Below are positions 17,104 to 25,910 of a stretch of 64,000 bases of DNA, one piece after another. Source of the DNA: an uncultured Oscillospiraceae bacterium. GTDB lineage: Bacteria; Bacillota; Clostridia; Oscillospirales; Oscillospiraceae. The DNA lies in NCBI GenBank assembly GCA_947589745.1, contig CANQCS010000005.1:1-64000 (forward strand). Reading direction: 5' to 3'. Both the position numbers and the translations under genes were made by a program. A model generated the notes under the pieces. The model had not been told where the DNA came from. It made no database searches and was given only the letters and a program-made list of their open reading frames with translations. The first letter of the stretch is position 1, and each line of letters opens with the position of its first letter.

Positions 17104-18581
17104 AGGTCCGCCTCCTCCGCCAGCTTCAGGGCGCTCACCACGGCCTGGGCCTTGTTGATGCACTCCTGGTATTCCTTCTCCGGCACCGAGTCCGCCACGA
17201 TGCCAGCGCCGGACCGGACGAACACCTGCCCGTTCTTCTTATACGCGATGCGGATGGCGATGCAGGTGTCCATGTTGCCGGTGAAGTCGATGTACCCGAT
17301 GGCCCCGCCGTAGATGCCCCGCTTGTTGTCCTCCAGCTCCCCGATGAGCTGGCAGGCCCTGATCTTCGGCGCGCCGGACAGGGTCCCCGCCGGCAGCACC
17401 GCGGACACGGCGTCCAGGGCGTCGAACTCCGGGCGGATCTCCCCCCGGACCGTGGAGCCGATGTGCATTACGTGGGAGTAGCGCTCGATGCTGTGAAGCT
17501 TTTCCACTTGTACGGTGCCGAATTTGCTGATCTTTCCCAGGTCGTTGCGGCCCAGGTCCACCAGCATATTGTGCTCCGCCAGCTCCTTCTCGTCGTGGAG
17601 CAGCTCCTCCTCCAGGGCGGCATCCTCCTCGTCGGTCTTTCCCCGGGGCCTCGTGCCCGCCAAGGGGAAGGTGTGGAGCACGCCGTTCTCCAGCTTCACC
17701 AGGGTCTCCGGCGAGGCCCCGGCCACCTCCACGTCGGTGCCGGAGAAGTAGAACATATACGGGGAGGGATTCAATGTCCGCAGAATACGGCAGGTATTCA
17801 GCAGGCTGCCCTCAAAGGGGGCGCTGAGCCGGTTGGACAGGACGATCTGGAAGATGTCCCCCTCCCGGATGTGGTGCTTGGCTCGCTCCACCATGGCGCA
17901 GTAGGTGTCCCGGTCGAAGAGGGGCGTCACCTCGCCGGTGAGATGGCCGCCGGGCTCCCGCAGCTTGTCCCCCCGCCGCAGCAGGCGGCACATCTGCTCC
18001 AACTCCCACGCGGCCTTGTGGTACCCCGTCTCCGGGTCCTCCAGGCTCATGTTGACGATGAGGACGATCTTCTCCCGCACGTTGTCGAAAGCAATGACCT
18101 TGTCGAACAGCATCAGGTCCACGTCCTTGAAGGCCTCGGTGTTCTTGACATTGGTGCGGACGGAGGGCTCGCTGTAGCCCAGGTAGTCGTAGGAGAAGTA
18201 GCCCACCAGTCCGCCGGTAAAGGAGGGCAGGCCCTCCAGCCGGGGGCTCCGATAGGCGGCCAGGATCTTCCGCAGCTCCGCGGAGGGGTCCCGGACCAGG
18301 CGGCAGCTGTCCCCCGGCGCGCCGCCCTTGACCTGCAGGAACCCGTCCTTGCAGGTGATCTCCAGCTTGGGGTCATACCCCAGAAAGGTGTACCGGCCCC
18401 ACTTCTCCTGCTCCACCACGGATTCCAGCAGATAGCAGTGGGTGGAGACCTTTTTCAGCATCTGCATCGCCTCGATGGGGGTACAGATGTCGGAGAGAAT
18501 CTCGCAGCTCACCGGCACCACGTCGTACCGCCCCTGGGCGGCGATGGCCCGGACCTCCTCCAGGCTGGGTCGTAGGTTCAT
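17100..18581 (-). CDS. trpE: Anthranilate synthase component I
   Basis: A 493-aa chorismate-using enzyme and the committed step of tryptophan synthesis. The N-terminal LLESVVEQ contains the LLES feedback-inhibition motif that binds tryptophan. The C-terminal catalytic domain shows DIFQIVLSNRL, AGTRPRGKT, LVDLGRNDLGK, PAGTLSGAPKIRA and GAIGYIDF. Start ATG 18581 follows AAGGAGG; the TTG just before is not needed. It is the first gene of the operon, 30-40 bp downstream of the T-box terminator, so its product is controlled both by attenuation and by allosteric feedback. Confidence 0.97.
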   Translation of the reverse strand: MNLRPSLEEVRAIAAQGRYDVVPVSCEILSDICTPIEAMQMLKKVSTHCYLLESVVEQEKWGRYTFLGYDPKLEITCKDGFLQVKGGAPGDSCRLVRDPSAELRKILAAYRSPRLEGLPSFTGGLVGYFSYDYLGYSEPSVRTNVKNTEAFKDVDLMLFDKVIAFDNVREKIVLIVNMSLEDPETGYHKAAWELEQMCRLLRRGDKLREPGGHLTGEVTPLFDRDTYCAMVERAKHHIREGDIFQIVLSNRLSAPFEGSLLNTCRILRTLNPSPYMFYFSGTDVEVAGASPETLVKLENGVLHTFPLAGTRPRGKTDEEDAALEEELLHDEKELAEHNMLVDLGRNDLGKISKFGTVQVEKLHSIERYSHVMHIGSTVRGEIRPEFDALDAVSAVLPAGTLSGAPKIRACQLIGELEDNKRGIYGGAIGYIDFTGNMDTCIAIRIAYKKNGQVFVRSGAGIVADSVPEKEYQECINKAQAVVSALKLAEEADL

Positions 18582-18615
18582 CAAACAGACCTCCTTGTCG
18601 TTCCTCCGCCGGGAC

Positions 18616-18895
18616 CAAAAAAGCCCCTGACAGAAGGATATCTTCTGTCAGGGGCGAATGTACATCCGCGGTGCCACCCTGATTCACGGCGGTGAGGCCG
18701 TGCGCTCTGCGGGATACCTGCATATCCCCGGCAACTGACGTATGCCTGCACGTCGCAGAATACTCGGCCCCGGGATGCTCCCGCGCCTTTGACTGCGCCC
18801 TCAGCGGTCCATTTGACGGCCTGTTTCCCACCCCTCTCCCAGCAGCGGGGGCTCTCTGTGGAGGCATAGCCGCCTTTATCTCCGCGTCAACGGTT
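18616..18895 (-). promoter_or_regulatory. Trp-specific T-box riboswitch of the trp operon
   Basis: On the minus strand the Stem I region includes CACAGAGAG, and the specifier loop AAATGGACCGCTGAG has codon TGG (Trp) at 18811-18809. The T-box is CAGGGTGGCACCGCGGATG (18681-18663). A 14-bp terminator stem GCCCCTGACAGAAG / CTTCTGTCAGGGGC (18655-18623) is followed by TTTTTT. The UGGC sequence fits the G discriminator base of tRNA-Trp. Uncharged tRNA-Trp should stabilise the antiterminator and switch the operon on. Confidence 0.95.
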
Positions 18896-18897
18896 TC

Positions 18898-18990
18898 ATT
18901 CTTTTTCTTGAAAGAAAAAGAATCAAAAAGAACTCTTACTCTCGCTCCCGGGGCGCTGCTGTTCCCAGCGCGCCGCCCGGTGACGGGGTG
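18898..18990 (+). repeat. Dispersed element A, copy 4 (in the trp leader)
   Basis: Hairpin at 18898-18923 with the T-A version of the covarying pair (ATTCTTTTTC / GAAAAAGAAT). The tail follows: CAAAAAGAACTCTTAC, CGCTCCCGGGGCGCTGC, GCCCGGTGACGGGGTG. It lies between the trp promoter and the T-box, in reverse orientation to the transcript. Confidence 0.8.
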
Positions 18991-19031
18991 AGCCGCTGTC
19001 CAAGGGCAGCCTCACCACTTGAGTTTGCCGC

Positions 19032-19065
19032 ATTATATCACGCGGTGTCCCATTTGTCAAATGGG
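19032..19065 (-). promoter_or_regulatory. trp operon promoter with a palindrome over the -35 box
   Basis: Perfect consensus on the minus strand: TTGACA (19060-19055), 17 bp, TATAAT (19037-19032). The -35 lies inside the perfect 17-bp palindrome CCCATTTGTCAAATGGG (19049-19065), a possible repressor site. The predicted start near 19025 gives a leader of about 440 nt. Confidence 0.85.
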
Positions 19066-19103
19066 AATCTCAGAAATTTTCTCAGGGCAGCTTTTCCGGC
19101 AGA

Positions 19104-20807
19104 TCAGCGCTTGGCCTTCTTGGGGGCCTTGGCGATACGAGCGAAGGTCTGGACGCCCTCGATGACCAGGATCACGGCCAGGACCACCATGGCGGCGGCG
19201 AAGATCAGCTGGAACCAGTCGCCCCAGGCGGCGGTACCGGCGCCGACCATGCCGATCTTGGTCATGACGGTCATGCACAGGCTGGTGATGGTGGCGATCA
19301 GCATGAAGGCCATGGGGATATAGAACATCTTGTTGTTCTTGCCCGCGTTGCCCAGCCAGGCGGCCACGGCCATCAGGGCGATACCGGCCAGGAGCTGGTT
19401 GGCGGCGCCGAAGAGGCCCCAGATCTGGCTTAGGCTCAGGCCGCCCAGCACGCAGCCGATGACCACCATCAGCAGGGTGCCGGTCAGCGGGTAGGCCAGG
19501 AAGCGGCGGATGCCGGTGGCGTCCTTCCAGGTGGCCTCGCCCTCCTTCAGGAACAGCTCGGAGAACATGAACCGGCTCAGACGGGTGCCGGTGTCCAGGC
19601 TGGTCAGGGCGAAGACGGACACGGCCAGGGTCAGCAGGGCATAGATGGTGTTGTAGGCCGGGGAGTCGGTGCCGAACATAGTGGCGATACCGGCGGCGAA
19701 GGCGGCGGCGGGGGAGCCGAAGCCGCCGCTGGTGTAGGTGGTGAACACCATGCCCACAGCGATCAGGGAGATGACGCCCAGGGCGGACTCGATGAGCATG
19801 GAGCCGTAGCCGATGGGCTTGGCGTCGGCCTCGTTGGCCAGCTGCTTGGAGCTGGTGCCGGTGGAGATCAGGCTGTGGAAGCCGGAGCAGGCGCCGCAGG
19901 CCACGGTGATGAACAGGGCCGGGAACATGGTGCCGATGCTGGTCTTCCAGCCGGTGACCATGGGGATCTCAAAGGTGGCGGTGCCGGCGATGGCGGAGAA
20001 AAGGATGCCCACCAGGGCCACGCCCATCATGGCGTACAGCAGGAAGCTGGACAGATAGTCGCGGGGCTGGAGCAGGATCCACACGGGCACCAGGGAGGCG
20101 ATCGTGATGTAGACGCCGATGAGGACGATCCAAGTGTTGCGGCTCAGGCCGAAGCCCACGTTCAGGCCGATGACCAGCATCAGGATGATACCGGCGATGC
20201 CGATGAGGGTGGCGGGCAGGGTCTTCAGGCCCAGGCGGTTGGTCAGCAGGCCGTAGATGATGGCCAGCAGAATGAAGCCCAGGGAGATGATGGCCGTGGT
20301 CTCATTGCCGGTGGGATTGGCGGTGAAGCCCCAGTTCTCGGAGGCGAAGGTGCCCGCCACCACGTTGACGAAGGACGCGATGACCAGGATCAGCACCAGC
20401 AGGGCGAAGACGATAAAGAGCTTCTTGGCCCGGGAGCCCATGGAGTCGGAAATGATCTCACCCACGGACTTGCCGCCGTGGCGGATGGACGCGAACAGGG
20501 AACCGAAGTCCTGCAGTCCGCCGAAGAAGATGCCGCCGATGACGCACCAGAGGAATACGGGCAGCCAGCCGAACACGGAGGCCTGGATGGGCCCGTTGAT
20601 GGGTCCGGCGCCGGCGATGGAAGAAAAGTGGTGTCCCATAAGCACCGCGGGCTTGGCGGCGACGTAGTCCACGCCGTCCTCCAGCTCCACGGCCGGGGTC
20701 TTGCGCTTGGGGTCGATGCCCCACTGTTTGGCCAGCCAGCTGCCGTAGGTCACATAGCCGATGACCAGTAGGACGATGGCGGCCGCGATGATAAGTACTG
20801 CGGTCAT
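19104..20807 (-). CDS. cstA: CstA-family carbon starvation / peptide transporter
   Basis: A 567-aa polytopic membrane protein with about 16 hydrophobic helices. The CstA signatures are HHFSSIAGAGPINGPI near residue 59 and TVACGACSGFHSLISTGTSSKQ in the middle; WGLFGAANQLLAGIAL follows. Family members take up pyruvate or peptides during nutrient limitation. Here the shorter C-terminus is typical of Firmicutes. The start at 20807 follows AGGAGGAG and overlaps the upstream gene by 4 bp (ATGA). It is the last gene of a three-gene operon; no BtsS/BtsR-type two-component pair is present. Confidence 0.93.
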   Translation of the reverse strand: MTAVLIIAAAIVLLVIGYVTYGSWLAKQWGIDPKRKTPAVELEDGVDYVAAKPAVLMGHHFSSIAGAGPINGPIQASVFGWLPVFLWCVIGGIFFGGLQDFGSLFASIRHGGKSVGEIISDSMGSRAKKLFIVFALLVLILVIASFVNVVAGTFASENWGFTANPTGNETTAIISLGFILLAIIYGLLTNRLGLKTLPATLIGIAGIILMLVIGLNVGFGLSRNTWIVLIGVYITIASLVPVWILLQPRDYLSSFLLYAMMGVALVGILFSAIAGTATFEIPMVTGWKTSIGTMFPALFITVACGACSGFHSLISTGTSSKQLANEADAKPIGYGSMLIESALGVISLIAVGMVFTTYTSGGFGSPAAAFAAGIATMFGTDSPAYNTIYALLTLAVSVFALTSLDTGTRLSRFMFSELFLKEGEATWKDATGIRRFLAYPLTGTLLMVVIGCVLGGLSLSQIWGLFGAANQLLAGIALMAVAAWLGNAGKNNKMFYIPMAFMLIATITSLCMTVMTKIGMVGAGTAAWGDWFQLIFAAAMVVLAVILVIEGVQTFARIAKAPKKAKR

Positions 20808-21331
20808 GTCTCTAGTTCTCCTCCTCTTTTGTAGAGAGATTTTTGTATATTGCGAAAGAGCCCGCTCAGGTCCCGGCCCTGCCGGTTGCAGGACAGGGTG
20901 CCTGTGGAGAGCTCCAGGGCAACCGCCTTGAAGTGGCTCCACCCGTGGAGGGTGCAGCGGTAGCTCCGGTACCGCTTGACGCGGCGCAGATGGTCCTTGG
21001 CGCTGTCGCCGATGTGCCGCGCCAGGAGGATGAAGGTGACGTCGGTGCTGCGGTGGTGGCTGCTGGGCTTCGCCCTGGCCACGCCCCGCTCCCAGGCGCA
21101 CTGCTCCAGCCGCCGCATCTCCTCCAGCTCCACATCCTCCCCCAGGGCGAAGAACACATACTCGTGGGACTCCGCCTCCGCCAGCTTGGCGCTCTTCAGC
21201 AGAAAATACTGCTCGTCGTGGGAGTGGAACACCGCCTCCGCGGCGAAGGGCGGCTCCACCTGCTCCGTCCGCACCGTGTAGTACCGGTGGAAAGATGGTA
21301 ACAGGATATCCAGTGCTTCTGATGGGGTCAT
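20804..21331 (-). CDS. Hypothetical protein coupled to cstA (175 aa)
   Basis: I do not recognise a domain. The protein is soluble and mixed-charge, starts MTPSEALDILLPSFHRYYTV, and has DEQYFLLKSAKLAEAESHEYVFFALGEDVEL in the middle. The second half is rich in basic and His residues (ARAKPSSHHRST, RRVKRYRSYRCTLHGWSHFK). It overlaps the gene before it and cstA after it by 4 bp each, so all three are translated as a unit. Such tight coupling suggests a role in transporter activity or in its control, but nothing in the sequence shows which. Confidence 0.7.
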   Translation of the reverse strand: MTPSEALDILLPSFHRYYTVRTEQVEPPFAAEAVFHSHDEQYFLLKSAKLAEAESHEYVFFALGEDVELEEMRRLEQCAWERGVARAKPSSHHRSTDVTFILLARHIGDSAKDHLRRVKRYRSYRCTLHGWSHFKAVALELSTGTLSCNRQGRDLSGLFRNIQKSLYKRGGELET

Positions 21332-21717
21332 AGATTTTCTCCAGATCGTTCGTTTGTCTGCCGCGGCTTCTCCGGGCCCACCGCCGCATCCGGGGCCAGC
21401 TGGGCCATGCGCTCCATGACGATCCTGGCCGCCCGCGTGTCCGGCAGCGGCACCTGGGCCAGCTCGCCGGAGTCCCCGCAGACCACCAGGCTCTCCGAGG
21501 CCATGCTCCCCCGTCCGCAGCAGAGCTTCAGAGGGACGTCCTCCACCCGGCGGAAGTACCGCCGGATGCGTTGATAGGGGATATATCGGACCGCCGTCCC
21601 CATGCGGAGGAACAGATGGGCCGTGCCCAGGCGCAGTTTCCCGATCTCCCGGGCCGCTCGAAACTCCTCCTCCAGGCCGGGTGTCTCCTCCCCCGCCGTT
21701 AAAGGTTCCAGCCGCAT
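21328..21717 (-). CDS. Hypothetical first gene of the cstA operon (129 aa)
   Basis: Not recognised. The product has no membrane helix and is rich in Arg: EEFRAAREIGKLRLGTAHLF, YIPYQRIRRYFRRVED, then CCGRGSMASESLVVCGD. A longer start at 21756 exists, but it would leave only a 5-nt leader after the predicted promoter, so I prefer ATG 21717 (MRLEPLTAGEE), although its ribosome site (GAGAGGCGG) is poorly spaced. It overlaps the next gene by 4 bp. A regulator or chaperone for CstA is possible; this is inferred from the operon only. Confidence 0.6.
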   Translation of the reverse strand: MRLEPLTAGEETPGLEEEFRAAREIGKLRLGTAHLFLRMGTAVRYIPYQRIRRYFRRVEDVPLKLCCGRGSMASESLVVCGDSGELAQVPLPDTRAARIVMERMAQLAPDAAVGPEKPRQTNERSGENL

Positions 21718-21767
21718 CCGTCGCCGCCGCCTCTCTGTTCCATGATGTGGTGTCATGCCAGACTGGG

Positions 21768-21796
21768 ATTCTACCACAAACGCCCCGATGATTCAA
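21768..21796 (-). promoter_or_regulatory. Promoter of the cstA operon
   Basis: On the minus strand TTGAAT (21796-21791), 17 bp, TAGAAT (21773-21768). The rest of the gene-free stretch 21797-21974 is AT-rich and holds no feature I can name. Confidence 0.6.
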
Positions 21797-21974
21797 CAGG
21801 ACTAGCCTCTCAAAACGCCGAAATTTTCCTGCATTTTCGGCGAAAATTTTGTCACATCTGTTTAATCAAGATGAATACATCTCATAAAAATCATCCAGAG
21901 TTGCATGAGTATTTTGAATACTTCGCACGAATCGAACCGTTTCGGCCATGCCGTATTTTTCCAGTCCGCAGCGG

Positions 21975-22003
21975 TGGACATTTCCGGCGGACTGTGCTAT
22001 AGT
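21975..22003 (+). promoter_or_regulatory. Promoter of the phosphodiester glycosidase/SLH gene
   Basis: TGGACA (21975-21980), 17 bp, TATAGT (21998-22003), about 50 bp before ATG 22055. Confidence 0.65.
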
Positions 22004-22054
22004 AGTGCATACCGTCCCTAACGCCCTCTGTGTACGAATCGAAAAGGAGAAACC

Positions 22055-24328
22055 ATGAAACGAGCAAAAACCCTATTCCTGGCGCTGCTGATGGCGCTGA
22101 CACTTGTCCCCACCGCCTCTATGGCGGGTTCCGAGGTCTACGGCAGTGAGATCTGGTTCAAGGATACCCGCCTCCAGGACAGCGTGGTCTACAGCGACAA
22201 CATCTTTTGGAGCAACACCTATCAGGGGCCGCGCCACGAGCGCTACTTTACATACACCCCCGACCCCTTCACCACCGTCCGGCCTGTGGTGTCCTACGGC
22301 AACGCCGTGTGCAGCCGCCTCACCGCCGCCGACGCGGCCCTGTCCTATGAGAGCCTGGGCTACCGGGTGGTAGGCGCGGTCAACGGCGACTTCTACGACG
22401 TGAAGCAGGGGTTCCCCCTGGGCCTGGTGGTGTCGGGCGGCGAGCTCCGCAGCAGCGGGGAGAACTACTACGCCGTGGGCTTCCGGGCCGACGGCTCCGT
22501 GGTGATGGGCGAGCCCAAAATGTCCATCACCGCCACCAACGCCCTGGGCCAGACCCTGCCGGTGGCGGCCCTCAACAAGCCCCGGGTGGACGGCAGCGGC
22601 CCGGTGCTGCTGACCTATGACTTCATCGCCGCCCACACCACCGGCGTCACCACCGACGGCGTCACCGTGGTGGCTGAGATCGTCGGCGACCGGGCCGCCA
22701 TCGGCCGGACCATGATGCTCCAGGTGGTGGGCGTGGTAACGGGGGCCGAGCCCGTGGCCCTCACCGAGACCCAGGCGGCGCTGACCGTCTCCGCCGCCAG
22801 TCCGGAGGAGGCCAAGCTCTTCGTCCAGTCCATGCAGCCCGGCGAGCTGTTCACCGTCTCCTTCGCCGCCCAGAGCGAGGAGTGGAACGACGTCACCGAG
22901 GCCGTGGGCGCGCTGTATCTGCTGGTGTCCGGCGGCGTGGCCCAGACCGGCTTCACCGACAAGAGTACCCGGGCCCGCACCGCCGTGGGCGTCAAGGCCG
23001 ACGGCTCCCTGGTCCTCTACACCATCGACGGCGACCAGAAGGCCGTCAGCGTGGGCACCACCATGGCGGTCCTGGCCCGGCGCATGGAGGAGCTGGGCTG
23101 CGTCACGGCCCTGTGCCTGGACGGCGGCGGCTCCACCACCGCGTCGGCGGCCCTGCCCGGCGACACGGCGGCCCAGGGCCTCAACTCCCCCAGTGACGGC
23201 GCCCAGCGCCGGGTCACCAACCACATCCTGCTGGTGGCCGACGGTATGCCCACCGGCTGGCCCGGCCAGGTGTATCTGACCGCCTCCGCCCCCGCGGCCC
23301 TGACCGGCGGCGCCGTGGACCTCACCGCCCAGCTGGTGGACACCAACTTCTTCCCCATGCCCGACGAGGTGGTCCTGATCCCCAGCGCCGGGTACATTGA
23401 GAACGGCGTCCTCACCATGCCGGAGGAGCCGGGCGTGGTCACCGTCACCGCCTTCTGGGGGGACCTGTCGGCCTCCCTGGATATCCTGGCCCTGGACACC
23501 CCCGACGAGCTCACCGTCCTGCGGAACGGCAGGGGCGTGACAAGCCTGAACGTGGCCCCCGGCGAGAGCGTCCAGCTGGACGCCTCGGCCTATTTCCGCC
23601 ACCAGAAGCTGACCGCCAACAACCTCCTGTGGAGCGTGGACCCCGCCCTGGGCACCATTGACGAGACAGGGCGCTTCACCGCCGCCATCACCCTGGGCGA
23701 GGGGGCCATCACCGTCTCCCGTGGCAGTCTCACCGCCACGATCCCGGTGAAGGTGGAGGCCAACTTCCCCTTCGTGGACATGGAGGGCCACTGGGCCACG
23801 GTCCATGTGGCCAGCATGTACCGGCAGGGCGTCCTCACCGGCGTCCAGGTGGGGGATGAGATGTACGCCTACCCGGACCGGAGCGTCACCCGGGAGGAGT
23901 TCGCCACCCTGCTGGCCCGCTATCTGGGGCTTGACCTGACGGGCTACGCCGGGTACACGCCTCCCTTTGCCGACATGGACCAGGTGAGCGGCTGGGCCAG
24001 GGACGCGGTGTGCGCCATGTATGACCTGGGGATCGTCACCGGCGCGGCCTCCGGCGACACGCTGCGCTTTGACCCCAAGGGCACCCTGACCCGGGCCCAG
24101 GCGGTGACCATGCTGGGGCGCATGATGGCCTATCTGGGCGCCGAGCCCGCCGTGGCGGACCTGAGCCAGTTTGCCGATGCGGCGGACCTGCCGCTCTACT
24201 CTCTGGAGCACTTCCAGACCCTGGTGGCCCTGGGCGTCATCAACGGAAGCAACGGCCTGCTCAGTCCCGGCGGCGACATGAACCGCGCCTCCATCTGCAA
24301 GGTGCTGGATACCATACCGCATCAATAA
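22055..24328 (+). CDS. Secreted phosphodiester glycosidase (NAGPA domain) with SLH repeats
   Basis: A 757-aa exported protein. The signal peptide MKRAKTLFLALLMALTLVPTASMAG is followed by a NAGPA/DUF2233 domain to about residue 400. That domain contains VVGAVNGDFYD, RTAVGVKADGSLVLYTIDGDQ and the hallmark CLDGGGSTT. Next come Ig-like segments (about 410-575) and three S-layer homology repeats to the C-terminus (FVDMEGHWATVHVASMYRQG, FADMDQVSGWARDAV and a third that is less conserved). The SLH repeats should anchor it to cell-wall secondary polymer. NAGPA-type proteins cleave GlcNAc-phosphodiester bonds, so wall teichoic acid or a phosphodiester-linked glycan is a plausible substrate. The start follows AAAAGGAG. 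Confidence 0.9.
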   Translation: MKRAKTLFLALLMALTLVPTASMAGSEVYGSEIWFKDTRLQDSVVYSDNIFWSNTYQGPRHERYFTYTPDPFTTVRPVVSYGNAVCSRLTAADAALSYESLGYRVVGAVNGDFYDVKQGFPLGLVVSGGELRSSGENYYAVGFRADGSVVMGEPKMSITATNALGQTLPVAALNKPRVDGSGPVLLTYDFIAAHTTGVTTDGVTVVAEIVGDRAAIGRTMMLQVVGVVTGAEPVALTETQAALTVSAASPEEAKLFVQSMQPGELFTVSFAAQSEEWNDVTEAVGALYLLVSGGVAQTGFTDKSTRARTAVGVKADGSLVLYTIDGDQKAVSVGTTMAVLARRMEELGCVTALCLDGGGSTTASAALPGDTAAQGLNSPSDGAQRRVTNHILLVADGMPTGWPGQVYLTASAPAALTGGAVDLTAQLVDTNFFPMPDEVVLIPSAGYIENGVLTMPEEPGVVTVTAFWGDLSASLDILALDTPDELTVLRNGRGVTSLNVAPGESVQLDASAYFRHQKLTANNLLWSVDPALGTIDETGRFTAAITLGEGAITVSRGSLTATIPVKVEANFPFVDMEGHWATVHVASMYRQGVLTGVQVGDEMYAYPDRSVTREEFATLLARYLGLDLTGYAGYTPPFADMDQVSGWARDAVCAMYDLGIVTGAASGDTLRFDPKGTLTRAQAVTMLGRMMAYLGAEPAVADLSQFADAADLPLYSLEHFQTLVALGVINGSNGLLSPGGDMNRASICKVLDTIPHQ

Positions 24329-24349
24329 AGTTTTCTGAGCTTCTGAAGG

Positions 24350-24380
24350 GAGCGGGGCTTGCAAGGGCCCCGCTCCCTTT
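24350..24380 (+). terminator. Intrinsic terminator
   Basis: GGAGCGGGGC / GCCCCGCTCC stem with loop TTGCAAGG, followed by CTTTT. It ends the NAGPA/SLH transcript. Confidence 0.8.
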
Positions 24381-24406
24381 TCCGGCAAATTTTGTCCTGT
24401 TTTGTC

Positions 24407-24435
24407 TTGTCTCCCCTGGCCCGTTGTGCTAAACT
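24407..24435 (+). promoter_or_regulatory. Promoter of the secreted InlB-repeat protein
   Basis: TTGTCT (24407-24412), 17 bp, TAAACT (24430-24435), about 65 bp before ATG 24502. Confidence 0.5.
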
Positions 24436-24501
24436 GATTTCGGATCGCACCGCGATCTCCGCGGGCCGCCCCGCGGCACAAAAAATCAAGGAGGCATAAC
24501 G

Positions 24502-25776
24502 ATGAAAAAGAGGTTCCTTCCCGCGCTGATGGCTCTGATCCTGGCGCTGACGCTGCTGCCGGGCACGTCCCGGGCGGCCTCCGCGGCGCTCCCCTACGAG
24601 ATCGACACCGTGGCGTCCGGCCTGTACCGTTTCCACTCCATGGTCATGGACCAGTCCAACCGGCTCTACTACGCCGACGGCGACACGGTCTGTCTGGCCG
24701 GCGGCGCTTCTCTCGACCTCACCGCGGACTTCGCCCATGAGCTCTATAACCCCTACCTGTCCTATGACCCGTACAACGGCATCGTCTATCTGCTGGCCAA
24801 CGACGCGGAGACCAACGGCCTCCGCATCTACGACATCACCGATCCCGCCGCCCCGTCCCCGGTGCTGGACAAGGACAACTGCCCCGCCCTGCTGGAGAAC
24901 GGCTGCACCGGTTCGCTGCTGCTCGCCTCCGCGCCCGCGAAGCCGGTCCCCGTGCTGCCAAACGGCGCGCTGCTGGTCCCCTGCGCGGACAACAACACCT
25001 GGATCGTGAACATCCGGGAGAAGACAGTCCAAAAGGCGGTCCGGATGCACACCCTGGCGGACGGCTACGCGGTCCTGGTGGGCAGCCAGGTGATGACCTT
25101 CCAGGACGAGAGCACCCGTGCGTCCGTCTCCGGCGTGGAGGACGGCGCCCCGTCCGGCAGGGTCGTTTTGGCCCAGCAGGCGCCGTACAACAGCGCCGCC
25201 GCCGTCTTCGGCGGAAGCGGCGGCGCATACTTCTACCAGGACGCCGTGGGTGTGCGGTACTTTACCGCCGACGGGGCGGTCCATACGCTGATCCCCCAGG
25301 AGGAGATCGCCATTCTGGACCAGCAGAGCCTGGACCGCACCAACATCTGGGCGTTCACTATGGGCGATACCGGCCACGCCGCGTTCTATGACTATTCTCT
25401 GGCTGCCATCCGGCTGATCCGGCCCGCGGAGCGCACCGTCACCTTCCTGGACCAGCAGACCGGCGGCGTCATCGGCACCCGCAGCGTCCGGCACGGCGCG
25501 GCGCTGGGCGCGCTGCCCTCTGCCCCCGCCCATGACGGCTATACCTTCCAGGGCTGGTACGACGCCGATGGCGGGGCCGTCACCGCCTCCACCACGGTCA
25601 CCGGCGACATGACGGTCAGCGCCCGCTATGAGAAGGATCCCTCCGGCTCCCTCTTCACCTTCGAGTTTGATTTCGGCGGCCTGGACCCCGGGACCGGCGA
25701 TCTCCTCATCCGTATCCACGTCCTGATGAACGGCATCCTGCTCCTGACCATCCCCCTGTCCCTGAGCCTCCGCTGA
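24502..25776 (+). CDS. Secreted protein with C-terminal InlB/Flg_new repeat
   Basis: A 424-aa exported protein of unknown role. The signal peptide MKKRFLPALMALILALTLLPGTSRA is followed by about 300 residues rich in Tyr/Asp strands (RLYYADGDTVCLAGG, GIVYLLANDAETNGLRIYDI) that read like a beta-propeller-type surface domain; this is inferred. At about residues 313-378 lies one InlB B-repeat / Listeria-Bacteroides repeat (TVTFLDQQTGGVIG ... YTFQGWYDADGGAVT ... VSARYE). The C-terminal tail ends with a hydrophobic stretch (MNGILLLTIPLSLSLR) and no LPXTG or SLH anchor. The signal peptide closely resembles that of the preceding NAGPA/SLH protein. Start ATG 24502 follows AAGGAGG. Confidence 0.8.
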   Translation: MKKRFLPALMALILALTLLPGTSRAASAALPYEIDTVASGLYRFHSMVMDQSNRLYYADGDTVCLAGGASLDLTADFAHELYNPYLSYDPYNGIVYLLANDAETNGLRIYDITDPAAPSPVLDKDNCPALLENGCTGSLLLASAPAKPVPVLPNGALLVPCADNNTWIVNIREKTVQKAVRMHTLADGYAVLVGSQVMTFQDESTRASVSGVEDGAPSGRVVLAQQAPYNSAAAVFGGSGGAYFYQDAVGVRYFTADGAVHTLIPQEEIAILDQQSLDRTNIWAFTMGDTGHAAFYDYSLAAIRLIRPAERTVTFLDQQTGGVIGTRSVRHGAALGALPSAPAHDGYTFQGWYDADGGAVTASTTVTGDMTVSARYEKDPSGSLFTFEFDFGGLDPGTGDLLIRIHVLMNGILLLTIPLSLSLR

Positions 25777-25797
25777 CCTGCGGCGGCCGGTTTGCCC

Positions 25798-25827
25798 TTT
25801 ACAAGGGGCGGCCGGATGTAGTATACT
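25798..25827 (+). promoter_or_regulatory. Promoter of the M3 peptidase gene
   Basis: TTTACA (25798-25803), 18 bp, TATACT (25822-25827), about 85 bp before ATG 25911. Confidence 0.5.
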
Positions 25828-25910
25828 GGGCAAAAGACCCCGCCGCCTTTTCGTCTGCGGCGGCCCCGTCTGATCCGAAGCTTTTGTATTTTGTATGAAG
25901 GAGGAACGAT

